Below the pieces are notes generated by a model. That model saw nothing but the letters and a program-made list of their open reading frames with translations, ran no database searches and was not told the DNA's origin. A stretch of 64,000 bases of DNA, taken from positions 106,970 to 170,969 of the forward strand of contig NW_027195531.1 of assembly GCF_038502225.1 (NCBI RefSeq), given 5' to 3'. The translations under genes were made by a program, and so were the position numbers. Below, in pieces: positions 33,842 through 46,405 of this stretch. Within the stretch, counting starts at the first letter, position 1, and each line of letters opens with the position of its first letter. Source of the stretch: Cherax quadricarinatus. Its lineage: Eukaryota > Arthropoda > Malacostraca > Decapoda > Parastacidae.

Positions 33842-36800
33842 GGTGTCCTGGGCCAGAGATGTGGTGTCCTGGGCCAGAGATGTGGTGTCCTGGGCCAGAG
33901 ATGTGGTGTCCTGGACCAGAGATGTGGTGTCCCGGGCCAGAGATGTGGTGTCCTGGGCCAGAGATGTGGTGTCCTGGGCCAGAGATGTGGTGTCCTGGGC
34001 CAGAGATGTGGTGTCCTGGGCCAGAGATGTGGTGTCCGGGGCCAGAGATGTGGTGTCCTGGGCCAGAGATGTGGTGTCCTGGGCCAGAGATGTGGTGTCC
34101 TGGGCCAGAGATGTGGTGTCCTGGGCCAGAGATGTGGTGTCCGGGGCCAGAGATGTGGTGTCCGGGGCCAGAGATGTGGTGTCCTGGGCCAGAGATGTGG
34201 TGTCCTGGACCAGAGACGTGGTGTCCCGGGCCAGAGATGTGGTGTCCTGGGCCAGAGATGTGGTGTCCTGGGCCAGAGATGTGGTGTCCTGGGCCAGAGA
34301 TGTGGTGTCCTGGACCAGAGATGTGGTGTCCCGGGCCAGAGATGTGGTGTCCTGGGCCAGAGATGTGGTGTCCTGGGCCAGAGATGTGGTGTCCTGGGCC
34401 AGAGATGTGGTGTCCTGGGCCAGAGATGTGGTGTCCGGGGCCAGAGATGTGGTGTCCTGGGCCAGAGATGTGGTGTCCTGGGCCAGAGATGTGGTGTCCT
34501 GGGCCAGAGATGTGGTGTCCTGGGCCAGAGATGTGGTGTCCGGGGCCAGAGATGTGGTGTCCGGGGCCAGAGATGTGGTGTCCTGGGCCAGAGATGTGGT
34601 GTCCTGGACCAGAGACGTGGTGTCCCGGGCCAGAGATGTGGTGTAATGGGCCAGAGATGTGGTGTCCTGGGCCAGAGATGTGGTGTCCTGGGGCAGAGAT
34701 GTGGTGTCCTGGACCAGAGATGTGGTGTCCCGGGCCAGAGATGTGGTGTCCTGGGCCAGAGATGTGGTGTCCTGGGCCAGAGATGTGGTGTCCTGGGCCA
34801 GAGATGTGGTGTCCTGGGCCAGAGATGTGGTGTCCGGGGCCAGAGATGTGGTGTCCTGGGCCAGAGATGTGATGTCCTGGGCCAGAGATGTGGTGTCCTG
34901 GGCCAGAGATGTGGTGTCCTGGGCCAGAGATGTGGTGTCCGGGGCCAGAGATGTGGTGTCCGGGGCCAGAGATGTGGTGTCCTGGGCCAGAGATGTGGTG
35001 TCCTGGGCCAGAGATGTGGTGTCCGGGGCCAGAGATGTGGTGTCCGGGGCCAGAGATGTGGTGTCCGGGGCCAGAGATGTGGTGTCCTGGGCCAGAGATG
35101 TGGTGTCCTGGGCCAGAGATGTGGTGTCCGGGGCCAGAGATGTGGTGTCCTGGGCCAGAGATGTGGTGTCCTGGGCCAGAGATGTGGTGTCCGGGGCCAG
35201 AGATGTGGTGTCCGGGGCCAGAGATGTGGTGTCCTGGGCCAGAGATGTGGTGTCCTGGTCCAGAGATGTGGTGTCCGGGGCCAGAGATGTGGTGTCTGGG
35301 GCCAGAGATGTGGTGTCCGGGGCCAGAGATGTGGTGTCCTGGGCCAGAGATGTGGTGTCCTGGGCCAGAGATGTGGTGTCCTGGGCCAGAGATGTGGTGT
35401 CCTGGGCCAGAGATGTGGTGTCCGGGGCCAGAGATGTGGTGTCCTGGGCCAGAGATGTGGTGTCCGGGGCCAGAGATGTGGTGTCCTGGGCCAGAGATGT
35501 GGTGTCCTGGGCCAGAGATGTGGTGTCCTGGGCCAGAGATGTGGTGTCCTGGGCCAGAGATGTGGTGTCCTGGGCCAGAGATGTGGTGTCCTGGGCCAGA
35601 GATGTGGTGTCCGGGGCCAGAGATGTGTCCGGGGCCAGAGATGTGGTGTCCGGGGCCTGAGATGTGGTGTCCTGGGCCAGAGATGTGGTGTCCTGGGCCA
35701 GAGATGTGTCCGGGGCCAGAGATGTGGTGTCCGGGGCCAGAGATGTGGTGTCCTGGGCCAGAGATGTGGTGTCCGGGGCCAGAGATGTGGTGTCCTGGGC
35801 CAGAGATGTGGTGTCCGGGGCCAGAGATGTGGTGTCCTGGGCCAGAGATGTGGTGTCCGGGGCCAGAGATGTGGTGTCTTGGGCCAGAGATGTGGTGTCC
35901 TGGGCCAGAGACGTGGTGTCCTGGGCCAGAGATGTGGTGTCCTGGGCCAGAGATGTGGTGTCCTGGGCCAGAGATGTGGTGTCCGGGGCCAGAGATGTGG
36001 TGTCTTAGGCCACAGATGTGGTGTCCTGGGCCAGAGATGTGGTGTCCTGGGCCAGAGATGTGGTGTCCTGGGCCAGAGATGTGGTGTCCTGGGTCAGAGA
36101 TGTGGTGTTCTGGGCCAGAGATGTGGTGTCCTTGGCCAGAGATGTGGTGTCTTAGGCCACAGATGTGGTGTCCGGGGCCAGAGATGTGGTGTCCTGGGCC
36201 AGAGATGTGGTGTCCTGGGCCAGAGATGTGGTGTCCTGGGCCTGAGATGTGGTGTCCTGGGTCAGAGATGTGGTGTCCTGGGCCAGAGATGTGGTATCCT
36301 GGGCCAGAGATGTGGTGTCCTGGACCATAGATGTGGTGTCCTGGGCCAGAGATGTGGTGTCTTAGGGCACAGATGTGGTGTCCTGGGCCAGAGATGTGGT
36401 GTCCTGGGCCAGAGATGTGGTGTCCTGGGGCAGAGATGTGGTGTCCTGGGCCACAGATGTGGTGTCCTGGGCCACAGATGTGGTGTCCTGGGCCAGAGAT
36501 GTGGTGTCCCGGGCCAGAGATGTGGTGTCCTGGGCCAGAGATGTGGTGTCCTGGGCCAGAGATGTGGTGTCCTGGGCCAGAGATGTGGTGTCCTGGGCCA
36601 GAGATGTGGTGTCCTGGGCCACAGATGTGGTGTCCTGGGCCAGAGATGTGGTGTCCTGGGCCACAGATGTGGTGTCCTGGGCCAGAGATGTGGTGTCCTG
36701 GGCCACAGATGTGGTGTCCTGGGCCAGAGATGTGGTGTCCTGGGCCAGAGATGTGGTGTCCTGGGCCAGAGATGTGGTGTCCTGGGCCAGAGATGTGGTG

Positions 36801-38643
36801 TCCTGGACCAGAGATGTGGTGTCCTGGGCCAGAGATGTGGTGTCCCGGGCCAGAGATGTGGTGTCCTGGGCCAGAGATGTGGTGTCCTGGGCCAGAGATG
36901 TGGTGTCCTGGGCCAGAGATGTGGTGTCCTGGGCCAGAGATGTGGTGTCTTAGGCCACAGATGTGGTGTCCTGGGCCAGAGATGTGGTGTCCTGGGCCAC
37001 AGATGTGGTGTCCTGGGCCACAGATGTGGTGTCCTGGGCCACAGATGTGGTGTCCGGGGCCAGAGATGTGGTGTCCCGGGCCAGAGATGTGGTGTCCTGG
37101 GCCACAGATGTGGTGTCCTGGGCCACAGATGTGGTGTCCTGGGCCAGAGATGTGGTGTCCTGGGCCAGAGATGTGGTGTCCTGGGCCACAGATGTGGTGT
37201 CCTGGGCCAGAGATGTGGTGTCCTGGGCCAGAGATGTGGTGTCTCGGGCCAGAGATGTGGTGTCCTGGGCCAGAGATGTGGTGTCCTGGTCCAGAGATGT
37301 GGTGTCCTGGGCCAGAGATGTGGTGTCCTGGACCAGAGATGTGGTGTCCTGGACCAGAGATGTGGTGTCCTGGACCAGAGATGTGGTGTCCTGGACAAGA
37401 TATGTGGTGTCCCGGGCCAGAGATGTGGTGTCCTGGGCCAGAGATGTGGTGTCCTGGACCAGGGATGTGGTGTCCTGGACCAGAGATATGGTGTCCTGGA
37501 CCAGAGATGTGGTGTCCTGGACCAGAAATGTGGTGTCCTGGATCAGAGATGTGGTGTCCTGGACCAGAGATGTGGTGTCCTGGACCATAGATGTGGTGTC
37601 CTGGACCAGAGATGTGGTGTCCTGGACCAGAGATGTGGTGTCCTGGACCAGAGATGTGGTGTCCTGGACCAGAGATGTGGTGTCCTGGACCAGAGATGTG
37701 GTGTCTCGGGCCAGAGATGTGGTGTCCTGGACCAGAGATGTGGTGTCCTGGACCAGAGATGTGATGTCCTGGACCAGAGATGTGGTGTCCTGGACCAGAG
37801 ATGTGGTGTCCTGGACCAGAGATGTGGTGCCCTGGACCAGAGATGTGGTGTCCCGAGCCAGAGATGTGGTGTCCTGGACCAGAGATGTGGTGTCCTGGAC
37901 CAGAGATGTGGTGTCCTGGACCAGAGATGTGGTGTCCTGGGCCAGAGATGTGGTGTCCTGGACCAGAGATGTGGTGTCCCGGGCCAGAGATGTGGTGTCC
38001 TGGACCAGAGATGTGGTGTCCCGGGCCAGAGATGTGGTGTCCTGGGCCAGAGATGTGGTGTCCTGGGCCAGAGATGTGGTGTCCTGGGCCAGAGATGTGT
38101 TGTCCTGGACCAGAGATGTGGTGTCCTGGGCCAGAGATGTGGTGTCCTGGGCCAGAGATGTGGTGTCCTGGGCCAGAGATGTGGTGTCCTGGACCAGAGA
38201 TGTGGTGTCCTGGGCCAGAGATGTGGTGTCCTGGACCAGAGATGTGGTGTCCTGGGCCAGAGATGTGGTGTCCGGGGCCAGAGATGTGGTGTCCTGGACC
38301 AGAGATGTGGTGTCCTGGGCCAGAGATGTGGTGTCCTGGGTCAGAGATGTGGTGTCCTGGACCAGAGATGTGGTGTCCTGGACCAGAGATGTGGTGTCCT
38401 GGACCAGAGATGTTGTGTCCTGGACCAGAGATGTGGGGTCCTGGACCAGAGATGTGGTGTCCTGGGTCAGAGATGTGGTGTCCTGGACCAGAGATGTGGT
38501 GTCCTGGACCAGAGATGTGGTGTCTTGGACCAGAGATGTGGTGTCCTGGGTCAGAGATGTGGTGTCCTGGACCAGAGATGTGGTGTCCTGGACCAGAGAT
38601 GTGGTGTCCTGGACCAGAGATGTGGTGTCCTGGGTCAGAGATG
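33842..38643. repeat. 21-bp satellite array, about 229 units
   Basis: Unit GGTGTCCTGGGCCAGAGATG plus T. As the period is a multiple of 3 and the consensus has no stops, long frames appear; the longest (33,740-38,656, 1,638 codons) repeats GVLGQRC. Variants are regional: CCGGGG is frequent at 34,020-35,860, GGCCACAG at 36,000-37,200, GGACCAG from 37,260 on. Two units near 35,624 and 35,705 lack 3 bp. Frequent substitutions change residues (L/R, G/D, Q/H), so I treat it as non-coding satellite. Confidence 0.95.
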
Positions 38644-39738
38644 CATCAACCATTAAATAATGAAGTCGTTTAGAACAAGTAAATTGAATATTATTTACCA
38701 TATTATAGTTTAACAACTATAAAAATTCACACGACCTCACCATCATTATCGTCAAAACAGAATCTACACATTGAAGCTTCCGTACTGAAGGTTCTGTATC
38801 TTATTCCAGACATTCCAGGATGCTGGAAATGGACTCACCAACTTCTGTCATAGGGTAACTCAACATACTAATTGTTCCATGAATTTTGTCCTCGTTATTT
38901 TAAACACGTGTTAAAAAGATTAGAAGCCGAGTGATTGAGACGTTCTCGAATTATGAGCGGAATGAAATGGGAAAATTGGAAGAAAAAATTGAAAAATAAA
39001 GAAAAATTAGGCAATCTCTTGAATGTACTCCTGCGGGGACACCTTGAAGGTATCCCTGCGGGGACACCTTGAAGGTATCCCTGCGGGGACACCTAATTAC
39101 TGATGAAAATAAAGACAATGTTTTGAAAATAATTATAAATATAAAGGAAAGTGCATCCTAATCACCTCCATTTCTTCAGTTTTTTTTTCATTGTAACTCA
39201 CGTGACCCCAACAACAAAGTCTTACTTTTCTCAGTCAGTTTATATACAATCGGGATATATCACATATGGATGATTAATATCTGTATGAAGATTACTCTGC
39301 ACTGGACAACCTTCACAAAAGGGTTCGATACTTATTTTTAATCTGTAATGGGTCGCTGCTTCTATGGTTATTATAGCCAATAAATACATTAAGGAAATGT
39401 ATTTCTGGTGGTGTCCGATGCCAGGAAATTATCCTGGTATTCCAGTTATCTTTGTCTCAATGGATGCTTTGTGACTCATTGTGCAAAGTGCCACATAAGT
39501 TGATAATGCAGTTATATATTATTAAAAATTTGAAGGGTATCAGTAGAGACCTTTATAACTCATCAGGAAACTTATTTCAAAATTTCTTCCCCAAAAAATT
39601 GTAAATTAGAACTAATTAAAACATTTCAATGAGACCAAGAAAACCAATATCTTAGATACACAAGGACATTAATCTTGAAGCCGCTGACAAGTTGCATTAC
39701 CATGTTATGAGTATGGAAGACTTGAAGATAATCAGATC
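38644..39738. other. AT-rich unique DNA with small repeats
   Basis: 39,030-39,093 has 2.7 copies of a 25-bp unit around GCGGGGACACCTTGAAGGTA. 38,876-39,000 resembles 49,634-49,760 (GAATTTTGTCC.CGTTA then TTCTCGAATTAT / TTTTCGAATTAT), a dispersed repeat. No gene was recognised. Confidence 0.5.
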
Positions 39739-39855
39739 TGCATCATCTATAATGAAACTGCATCATCTATAATGAAACTGCATCATCTATAATGAAACTG
39801 CATCATCTATAATGAAACTGCATCATCTATAATGAAACTGCATCATCTATAATGC
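39739..39855. repeat. 20-bp tandem repeat, about six copies
   Basis: Unit TGCATCATCTATAATGAAAC, essentially perfect. Confidence 0.95.
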
Positions 39856-40020
39856 AGTGACTCATTGTTCACAAGTAATGCCATCTGCCAAGAGACAGCG
39901 ACAGACAACTGATGATAACTCTCTACCCATCAACATTATACCTTATACCAAAGTTTTCTGTTAGACCATTAATAGTTGTGTAGTAAACTATATCTCCTTC
40001 TTAGCCAAAATGATTGTATA

Positions 40021-40592
40021 GTTGGTGGTGGTGGTGGTGGTGGTGGTGGTGGTGGTGGTGGTGGTGGTGGTGGTGGTGGTGGTGGTGGTGGTGGCGGTGG
40101 TGGTGGTGGTGGTGGTGGAGGTGGTGGTGGTGTGGTGGTGGTGGTGGTGGTGGTGGGTGGTGGTGGTGGTGGTGGTGGTGGTGGTGGTGGTGGTGGTGGT
40201 GGTGGTGGTGGTGGTGGCAGGTGGTGGTGGTGGTGGTGGTGGTGGTGGTGGTGGTGGTGGTGGTGGCCAGGTGGTGGTAGGTGGTGGTGGTGGAGTGGTG
40301 GTGGGGTGGTGGTGGTGGTGGTGGTGGTGGTTGGTGGTGGTGGTGGTGGTGGTGGTGGTGGTGGTGGTGGTGGTGGTGGTGGTGGCGGTGGTGGGGTGGT
40401 GGTGGTGGTGGTGGTGGTGGTGGTGGTGGTGGTGGCGGTGGTGGTGGTGGTGGTGGTGGTGGTGGTGGTGGTGGTGGTGGCAGGTGGTGGTGGTGGTGGT
40501 GGGGTGGTGGTGGTAGTTGTAGTAGTTGTAGTAGTAGTAGCAGTAGAAGTAGTGGTAGTAGTAGTAGTAGTAGCAGTAGATGTAGTATTAGA

Positions 40593-40623
<31 letters not shown>

Positions 40624-40647
40624 GTAGTAGCAAAAGTAGTAGTAGTA

Positions 40648-40726
<79 letters not shown>
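40021..40726. repeat. Graded trinucleotide tract (GGT)n-(AGT)n-(AAT)n
   Basis: 40,021-40,512 is almost pure GGT with single-base interruptions. 40,513-40,647 is mainly AGT. 40,648-40,726 is AAT. Homopolymeric Gly/Val/Trp or His/Pro open frames here are artefacts of the repeat. Confidence 0.97.
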
Positions 40727-41416
40727 TTAAAATAATAATATTTGGAAGAAGACTGTTATTATTCTTCGTATTATTATTATTATATTAATACTGATGAATT
40801 TATAATTCTTAATATCTATTATTATTAATAAATATTTATTGATTTAGTAGTTTTGATTTAAAAATGTTTTGGAGCGACATTGTGGGTGTCTTAAGAGAGG
40901 TAAATTGTGGCTGTCTATCTCACAAAGTCTTCACATTACACTCATCTACAACATGTATTGTTGCAGCTAAGTGAATCTTGAAGTGTATAACACCTAGAGT
41001 TGTTTAAGCAACAATAACACAGATGACATCAACCTGAATAATAAAAATAGTAAAAAATAGCATACAGATATTGAATAAGGAAGAAAGGCTTGTCCTGTTT
41101 ATTCTGGCCACCGATCAGCCAGCCTGGCCACCGATCAGCCAGCCTGGCCACCAACATTTACATAACAGTATATAACATAATTCATAACATAGCTTAACAT
41201 AGAAGTTCATAACATAATACATATAAGAACATTTCCAGTTTTATGGAGTATCAGTGGAGTGTCTTGATGAAGTGATGGAGCAACACAGTATTATATACTC
41301 TGATTCAATCTTGATGTCATCACTCCCTCAGGACCGTAAATCAGTTGAACTGGTTAATTATATTGAAGATGCCGGAGCTGAAACTATTACTCAATCTGTG
41401 TAAATATGAATTTAGT

Positions 41417-41417
<1 letters not shown>
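40727..41417. other. AT-rich unique DNA
   Basis: No gene recognised. CAGCCTGGCCACCGATCAGC is repeated about 2.5 times at 41,105-41,150. Confidence 0.5.

Positions 41418-41454
<37 letters not shown>
41418..41454. repeat. (AC)n microsatellite
   Basis: About 18 AC dinucleotides immediately before a LINE fragment. Confidence 0.9.
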
Positions 41455-41456
<2 letters not shown>

Positions 41457-41835
41457 CAAAGAATGCAAACCTCGTTCAAGGAGAAAGATCTTGGGGTGAG
41501 TATAACACCGAGCATGTCTCCGGAAGCACACATCAACCAGATAACTGCTGCAGCATATGAGATTTGCATATGGCAAATCTCAGAATAGCGTTCCGATACC
41601 TTAGTAAGGAATCGTTCAAGACACTGTACACCGTGTACGTCAGGCCCATACTGGAGTATGCAGCACCTGTTTGGAACCCACACTTGATCAAGCACGTCAA
41701 GAAATAAGAGAAAGTGCAAAGGTTTGCAAGAAGGTTAGTTCCAGAGCTAAGGAGAATGTCCTATGAAGAAAGGGTAAGGGAAATCGGCCTGACGACACTG
41801 GAGGACAGGAGGGTTAGGGGAGACATGATAACAAC
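41455..41835 (+). pseudogene. LINE ORF2 C-terminal fragment (CR1/L2/jockey-like)
   Basis: SFKEKDLGVSITPSMSPEAH then INQITAAAYEICI (41,471-41,585), with a frameshift to LRIAFRYLSKESFKTLYTVY, VRPILEYAAPVWNPHLIKHV and, after a stop, KVQRFARRLVPELRRMSYEE, RVREIGLTTLEDRRVRGDMI. KDLGV, RPxLEYAxxVWxP, KVQRxxRRLxP and LGLTTLExRRxRGD are conserved LINE thumb and C-terminal blocks. Same family as 4,645-5,215 (antisense), whose 5' side is replaced by the 24-bp array. Truncated at both ends. Confidence 0.85.
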
Positions 41836-42034
41836 ATGCAAAATACATACCTTCACATATAATTCACTTTACATTTTCACATGGAGTTCACGGAACATAT
41901 TCACTTTTGTTCACCCTACATCACCTGTAGTTCACCCAACACGTCATAAAGCCGAATAAAACTTTATCAAAACATGACTAATAAAGCTTTGAAAAACTTT
42001 AGTGCACACATGACTGATCATTCTAAGGGTTTAT

Positions 42035-42165
42035 CAAATCAAGAATGACAAAGTTCAAAATCAAGAACGACAAAGTTCAAAATCAAGAATGACAAAGTTC
42101 AAAATCAAGAACGACAAAGTTCAAAATCAAGAACGACAAAGTTCAAAATAAAAAACGACAAAGAT
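42035..42165. repeat. 22-bp tandem repeat, about five copies
   Basis: Unit AAAATCAAGAACGACAAAGT plus TC, slightly degenerate at the right end. Confidence 0.85.
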
Positions 42166-42354
42166 AAAAAAAGAGGAGAAACACTTTGTCATTAAGAACT
42201 ATAGTGGGCAATGTCATGTACAAAATAATTTATTCTGGGTTATGATAATTTTATATATCTAAAATAAAGCAAGTTAAGTTTTCAAGCAGAATTTTCATTC
42301 CCGAGGAAATCAAAAATATCCAGAAACATTGTTAAACCTTCTATACCTTCTATA

Positions 42355-45226
42355 CTGTCAGGAAGCTCACCTTCCTGACAGTGTGAGAGTGACTGTCAGG
42401 AAGCTCACCTTCCTGACAGTGTGAGAGTGACTGTCAGGAAGCTCACCTTCCTGACAGTGTGAGAGTGACTGTCAGGAAGCTCACCTTCCTGACAGTGTGA
42501 GAGTGACTGTCAGGAAGCTCATCTTCATGGCAGTGTGAGAGTGACTGTCAGGAAGCTCACCTTCCTGACAGTGTGAGAGTGACTGTCAGGAAGCTCACCT
42601 TCCTGACAGTGTGAGAGTGACTGTCAGGAAGCTCACCTTCCTGACAGTGTGAGAGTGACTGTCAGGAAGCTCACCTTCCTGACAGTGTGAGAGTGACTGT
42701 CAGAAAGCTCACCTTCCTGACAGTGTGAGAGTGACCGCCAGGAAGCTCACCTTCCTGACAGTGTGAGAGTGACTGTCAGGAAGCTAACCTTCCTGACAGT
42801 GTGAGAGTGACTGTCAGGAAGCTCACATTCCTGACAGTGTGAGAGTGACTGTCAGAAAGCTCACCTTCCTGACAGTGTGAGAGTGACTGTCAGGAAGCTC
42901 ACAATCCTGACAGTGTGAGAGTGACTGTCAGAAAGCTCACCTTCCTGACAGTGTGAGAGTGACTGTCAGGAAGCTCACAATCCTGACAGTGTGAGAGTGA
43001 CTGTCAGGAAGCTCACCTTCCTGACAGTCTGAGAGTGATTGTCAGGAAGCTCACCTTCCTGACAGTGTGAGAGTGACTGTCAGAAAGCTCACCTTCCTGA
43101 CAGTGTGAGAGTGACTGTCAGGAAGCTCACCTTCCTGACAGTGTGAGAGTGACTGTCAGGAAGCTCACCTTCCTGACAGTGTGAGAGTGACTGTCAGAAA
43201 GCTCACCTTCCTGACAGTGTGAGAGTGACTGTCAGGAAGCTCACCTTCCTGACAGTGTGAGAGTGACTGTCAGAAAGCTCACCTTCCTGACAGTGTGAGA
43301 GTGACTGTCAGGAAGCTCACCTTCCTGACAGTGTGAGAGTGACTGTCAGGAAGCTCACCTTCCTGACAGTGTGAGAGTGACTGTCAGAAAGCTCACCTTC
43401 CTGACAGTGTGAGAGTGACTGTCAGGAAGCTCACCTTCCTGACAGTGTGAGAGTGACTGTCAGGAAGCTCACTTTCCTGACAGTGTGAGAGTGACTGTCA
43501 GGAAGCTCACTTTCCTGACAGTGTGAGAGTGACTGTCAGGAAGCTCACCTTCCTGACAGTGTGAGAGTGACTGCCAGGAAGCTCACCTTCCTGACAGTGT
43601 GAGAGTGACTGTCAGGAAGCTCATCTTCCTGACAGTGTGAGAGTGACTGTCAGGAAGCTCACCTTCCTGACAGTGTGAGAGTGACTGTCAGGAAGCTCAC
43701 TTTCCTGACAGTGTGAGAGTGACTGTCAGGAAGTTCACCTTCCTGACAGTGTGAGAATGACTGCCAGGAAGCTCACCTTCCTGACAGTGTGAGGGTGACT
43801 GTCAGGAAGCTCAACTTCCTGGCAGTGTGAGAGTGACTGTCAGGAAGGTGAGCTTCCTGACAGTGTGAGAGTGACTGCCAGGAAGCTCACCTTCCTGACA
43901 GTGTGAGGGTGATTGTCAGGAAGCTCAACTTCCTGGCAGTGTGAGAGTGACTGTCAGGAAGGTGAGCTTCCTGACAGTGTGAGGGTGACTGTCAGGAAGC
44001 TCAACTTCCTGGCAGTGTGAGAGTGACTGTCAGGAAGCTGACCGTCCTGACAGTGTGAGAGTGACTGTCAGGAAGCTGACCTTCCTGACAGTGTGAGAGT
44101 GACTCTCAGGAAGCTGACCGTCCTGACAGTGTGAGAGTGACTGTCAGGAAGCTGACCGTCCTGACAGTGTGAGAGTGACTGTCAGGAAGCTGACCTTCCT
44201 GACAGTGTGAGAGTGACTGTCAGGAAGCTGACCTTCCTGACAGTTGGAGAGTGACTGTCAGGAAGCTCATCTTCCTGACAGTGTGAGAGTGACTGTCAGG
44301 AAGCTGACCTTCCTGACAGTGTGAGAGTGACTGTCAGGAAGCTGACCTTCCTGACAGTGTGAGAGTGACTGTCAGGAAGCTGACCTTCCTGACAGTGTGA
44401 GAGTGACTGTCAGGAAGCTGACCTTCCTGACAGTGTGAGAGTGACTGTCAGGAAGCTGACCTTCCTGACAGTGTGAGAGTGACTGTCAGGAAGCTGACCT
44501 TCCTGACAGTGTGAGAGTGACTGTCAGGAAGCTGACCTTCCTGACAGTGTGAGAGTGACTGTCAGGAAGCTGACCTTCCTGACAGTGTGAGAGTGACTGT
44601 CAGGAAGCTAACCTTCCTGACAGTGTGAGAGTGACTGTCAGGAAGCTGACCTTCCTGGCAGTGTGAGAGTGACTGTCAGGAAGCTCACCTTCCTGACAGT
44701 GTGAGAGTGACTGTCAGGAAGCTGACCTTCCTGACAGTGTGAGAGTGACTGTCAGGAAGCTCACCTTCCTGACAGTGTGAGAGTGACTGTCAGGAAGCTC
44801 ACCTTCCTGCCAGTGTGAGAGTGACTGTCAGGAAGCTCACCTTCCTGACAGTGTGAGAGTGACTGTCAGGAAGCTCACCTTCCTGACAGTGTGAGAGTGA
44901 CTGTCAGGAAGCTCACCTTCCTGACAGTGTGAGAGTGACTGTCAGGAAGCTCACCTTCCTGGCAGTGTGAGAGTGACTGTCAGGAAGCTCACCTTCCTGA
45001 CAGTGTGAGAGTGACTGTCAGGAAGCTGACCTTCCTGACAGTGTGAGAGTGACTGTCAGGAAGCTCACCTTCCTGACAGTGTGAGAGTGACTGTCAGGAA
45101 GCTCACCTTCCTGACAGTGTGAGAGTGACTGTCAGGAAGCTCACCTTCCTGCCAGTGTGAGAGTGACTGTCAGGAAGCTCACCTTCCTGACAGTGTGAGA
45201 GTGACTGTCAGGAAGCTCACCTTCCT
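42355..45226. repeat. 38-bp hairpin satellite array, about 75 units
   Basis: Each unit contains CTGTCAGGAAG, CTCAC, CTTCCTGACAG, then TGTGAGAGTGA. The two 11-mers are perfect reverse complements around a 5-nt loop, and loop CTCAC is complementary to linker GTGAG. Loop variants CTGAC, CTAAC and CTCAA dominate by region (CTGAC mostly 44,030-44,760). Units at 43,837-43,863 and 43,951-43,977 have loop GTGAG, i.e. the hairpin core inverted. No long open frames. Confidence 0.95.
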
Positions 45227-45684
45227 CAGATCAAACTCAGTCATGATTGTTTCATTCTTTTATGAATACATTTGCTTTCATGTTATTGCTGTTATTACCA
45301 TTATTCTCATTACGATTATTATTATTATTGTCACGAATGTACATATAATAATTATAAGCTTTTTATTATTAACATTTTAGTAACTATTATTATTTTCATT
45401 ATAATTGCATGTCAACACATTTTTCATTATAACTTAAATTTCTGAGGAAGTTTTAAATCTTTGAGGGATTTTTAACACCTAAGAAGCTTGAGGTAAACTG
45501 AAGTTATCACTGGAAGATCATGTTAGCTCCATGTCCTTGGAACAAGAACATTATACCCACAATTTTCTTACTCCATACGAAATTCCTACTGAAATAATAT
45601 TTCAGTATGTTTTATGTATTTTCTGAAGTTTTTTTTTTTTTACACAAAAAAAAAATACAGTGATATTCTTTTTTTTCTTATACA
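45227..45684. other. AT-rich unique DNA
   Basis: No gene recognised; contains T and A homopolymer runs at 45,630-45,680. Confidence 0.5.
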
Positions 45685-45803
45685 ACTTACACCTTCAACT
45701 GTACCGCAGCTTACACCTTCAACTGTACCGAAGCTTACACCTTCAACAGTACCGGAGCTTACACCTTCAACTGTACCGAAGCTTACACCTTCAACTGTAG
45801 CTA
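45685..45803. repeat. 24-bp tandem repeat, about five copies
   Basis: Unit CTTACACCTTCAACTGTACC plus GAAG. It abuts the truncated end of a LINE endonuclease fragment. Confidence 0.9.
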
Positions 45804-46405
45804 CAGCAGTGCCACTCCTCCACCCCCTCTGTTCCCTTTATCTTTCCTCAGGATCTGATATCCCATTGGAAAGATGGCATCTGTTATCATACCTGTGAGC
45901 TTGGTTTCTGTGAGAGATATCATGTCCGGTGATGCCTCTTTGACTCTTTCGTGCCACTCCTCCCACTTATTTGTTATTCCATCAGCGTTTGTGTACCATA
46001 CCTTCAGTTTCCTCTCTAACACTATGTTTTGGGAGGTCTGTGAGGGTGGGGGACCTGGCAGTGTACTGTGGGATGCTATAGCTAAGTGTTGGGTGGGAGC
46101 TCTGTGTGTGGATTGTGGTTTGTGTTAGGATAGCATTAATGATTGTGGGTTTCTGGAGATGGTTCTGTGTGTACTTGCTCTTGTTGCTCTGCCCTGCTCT
46201 GGTTGTTCTGTGCTGATTCTGTCCTCTCTCATCTTAGCTCCTTTTGCTTTTGTGTTCTCTCCTTCAGCTGCTGTCGCTCTGTTTGCGATCTGTCTCAGTC
46301 TAGGAACACCCTCTTGTATTCTGCCAAGTCATTCAACTGTGGTTTCTCTCGGAGGATCCTGTTCCACACAGTTTCTGTCCTTAATTACACTATTTTATAA
46401 AAATC
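45804..46405 (-). pseudogene. LINE fragment: ORF1 tail and N-terminal endonuclease of ORF2
   Basis: On the minus strand, 46,022-45,804 reads LERKLKVWYTNADGITNKWE, EWHERVKEASPDMISLTETK and LTGMITDAIFPMGYQILRKD, ending in a GNRGGGGVALL block. YTNADGI, PDxIxLTETK and GGGVxLL are the start of the AP-endonuclease (EEP) domain of CR1/L2/jockey-type LINEs, with the metal-binding Glu in TETK. Upstream (46,022-46,405), with stops, is a Gln/Lys/Glu-rich segment (KPQLNDLAEYKRVFLD, QQLKERTQKQKE) like the end of ORF1. The element is cut at 45,803 by a 24-bp tandem repeat, so most of EEP and all of RT are absent. Confidence 0.8.

Noticed and set aside
39976..40788. Poly-Gly/Val/Trp or His/Pro proteins
   Set aside because: Direct translation of (GGT)n, (AGT)n and (AAT)n microsatellites.
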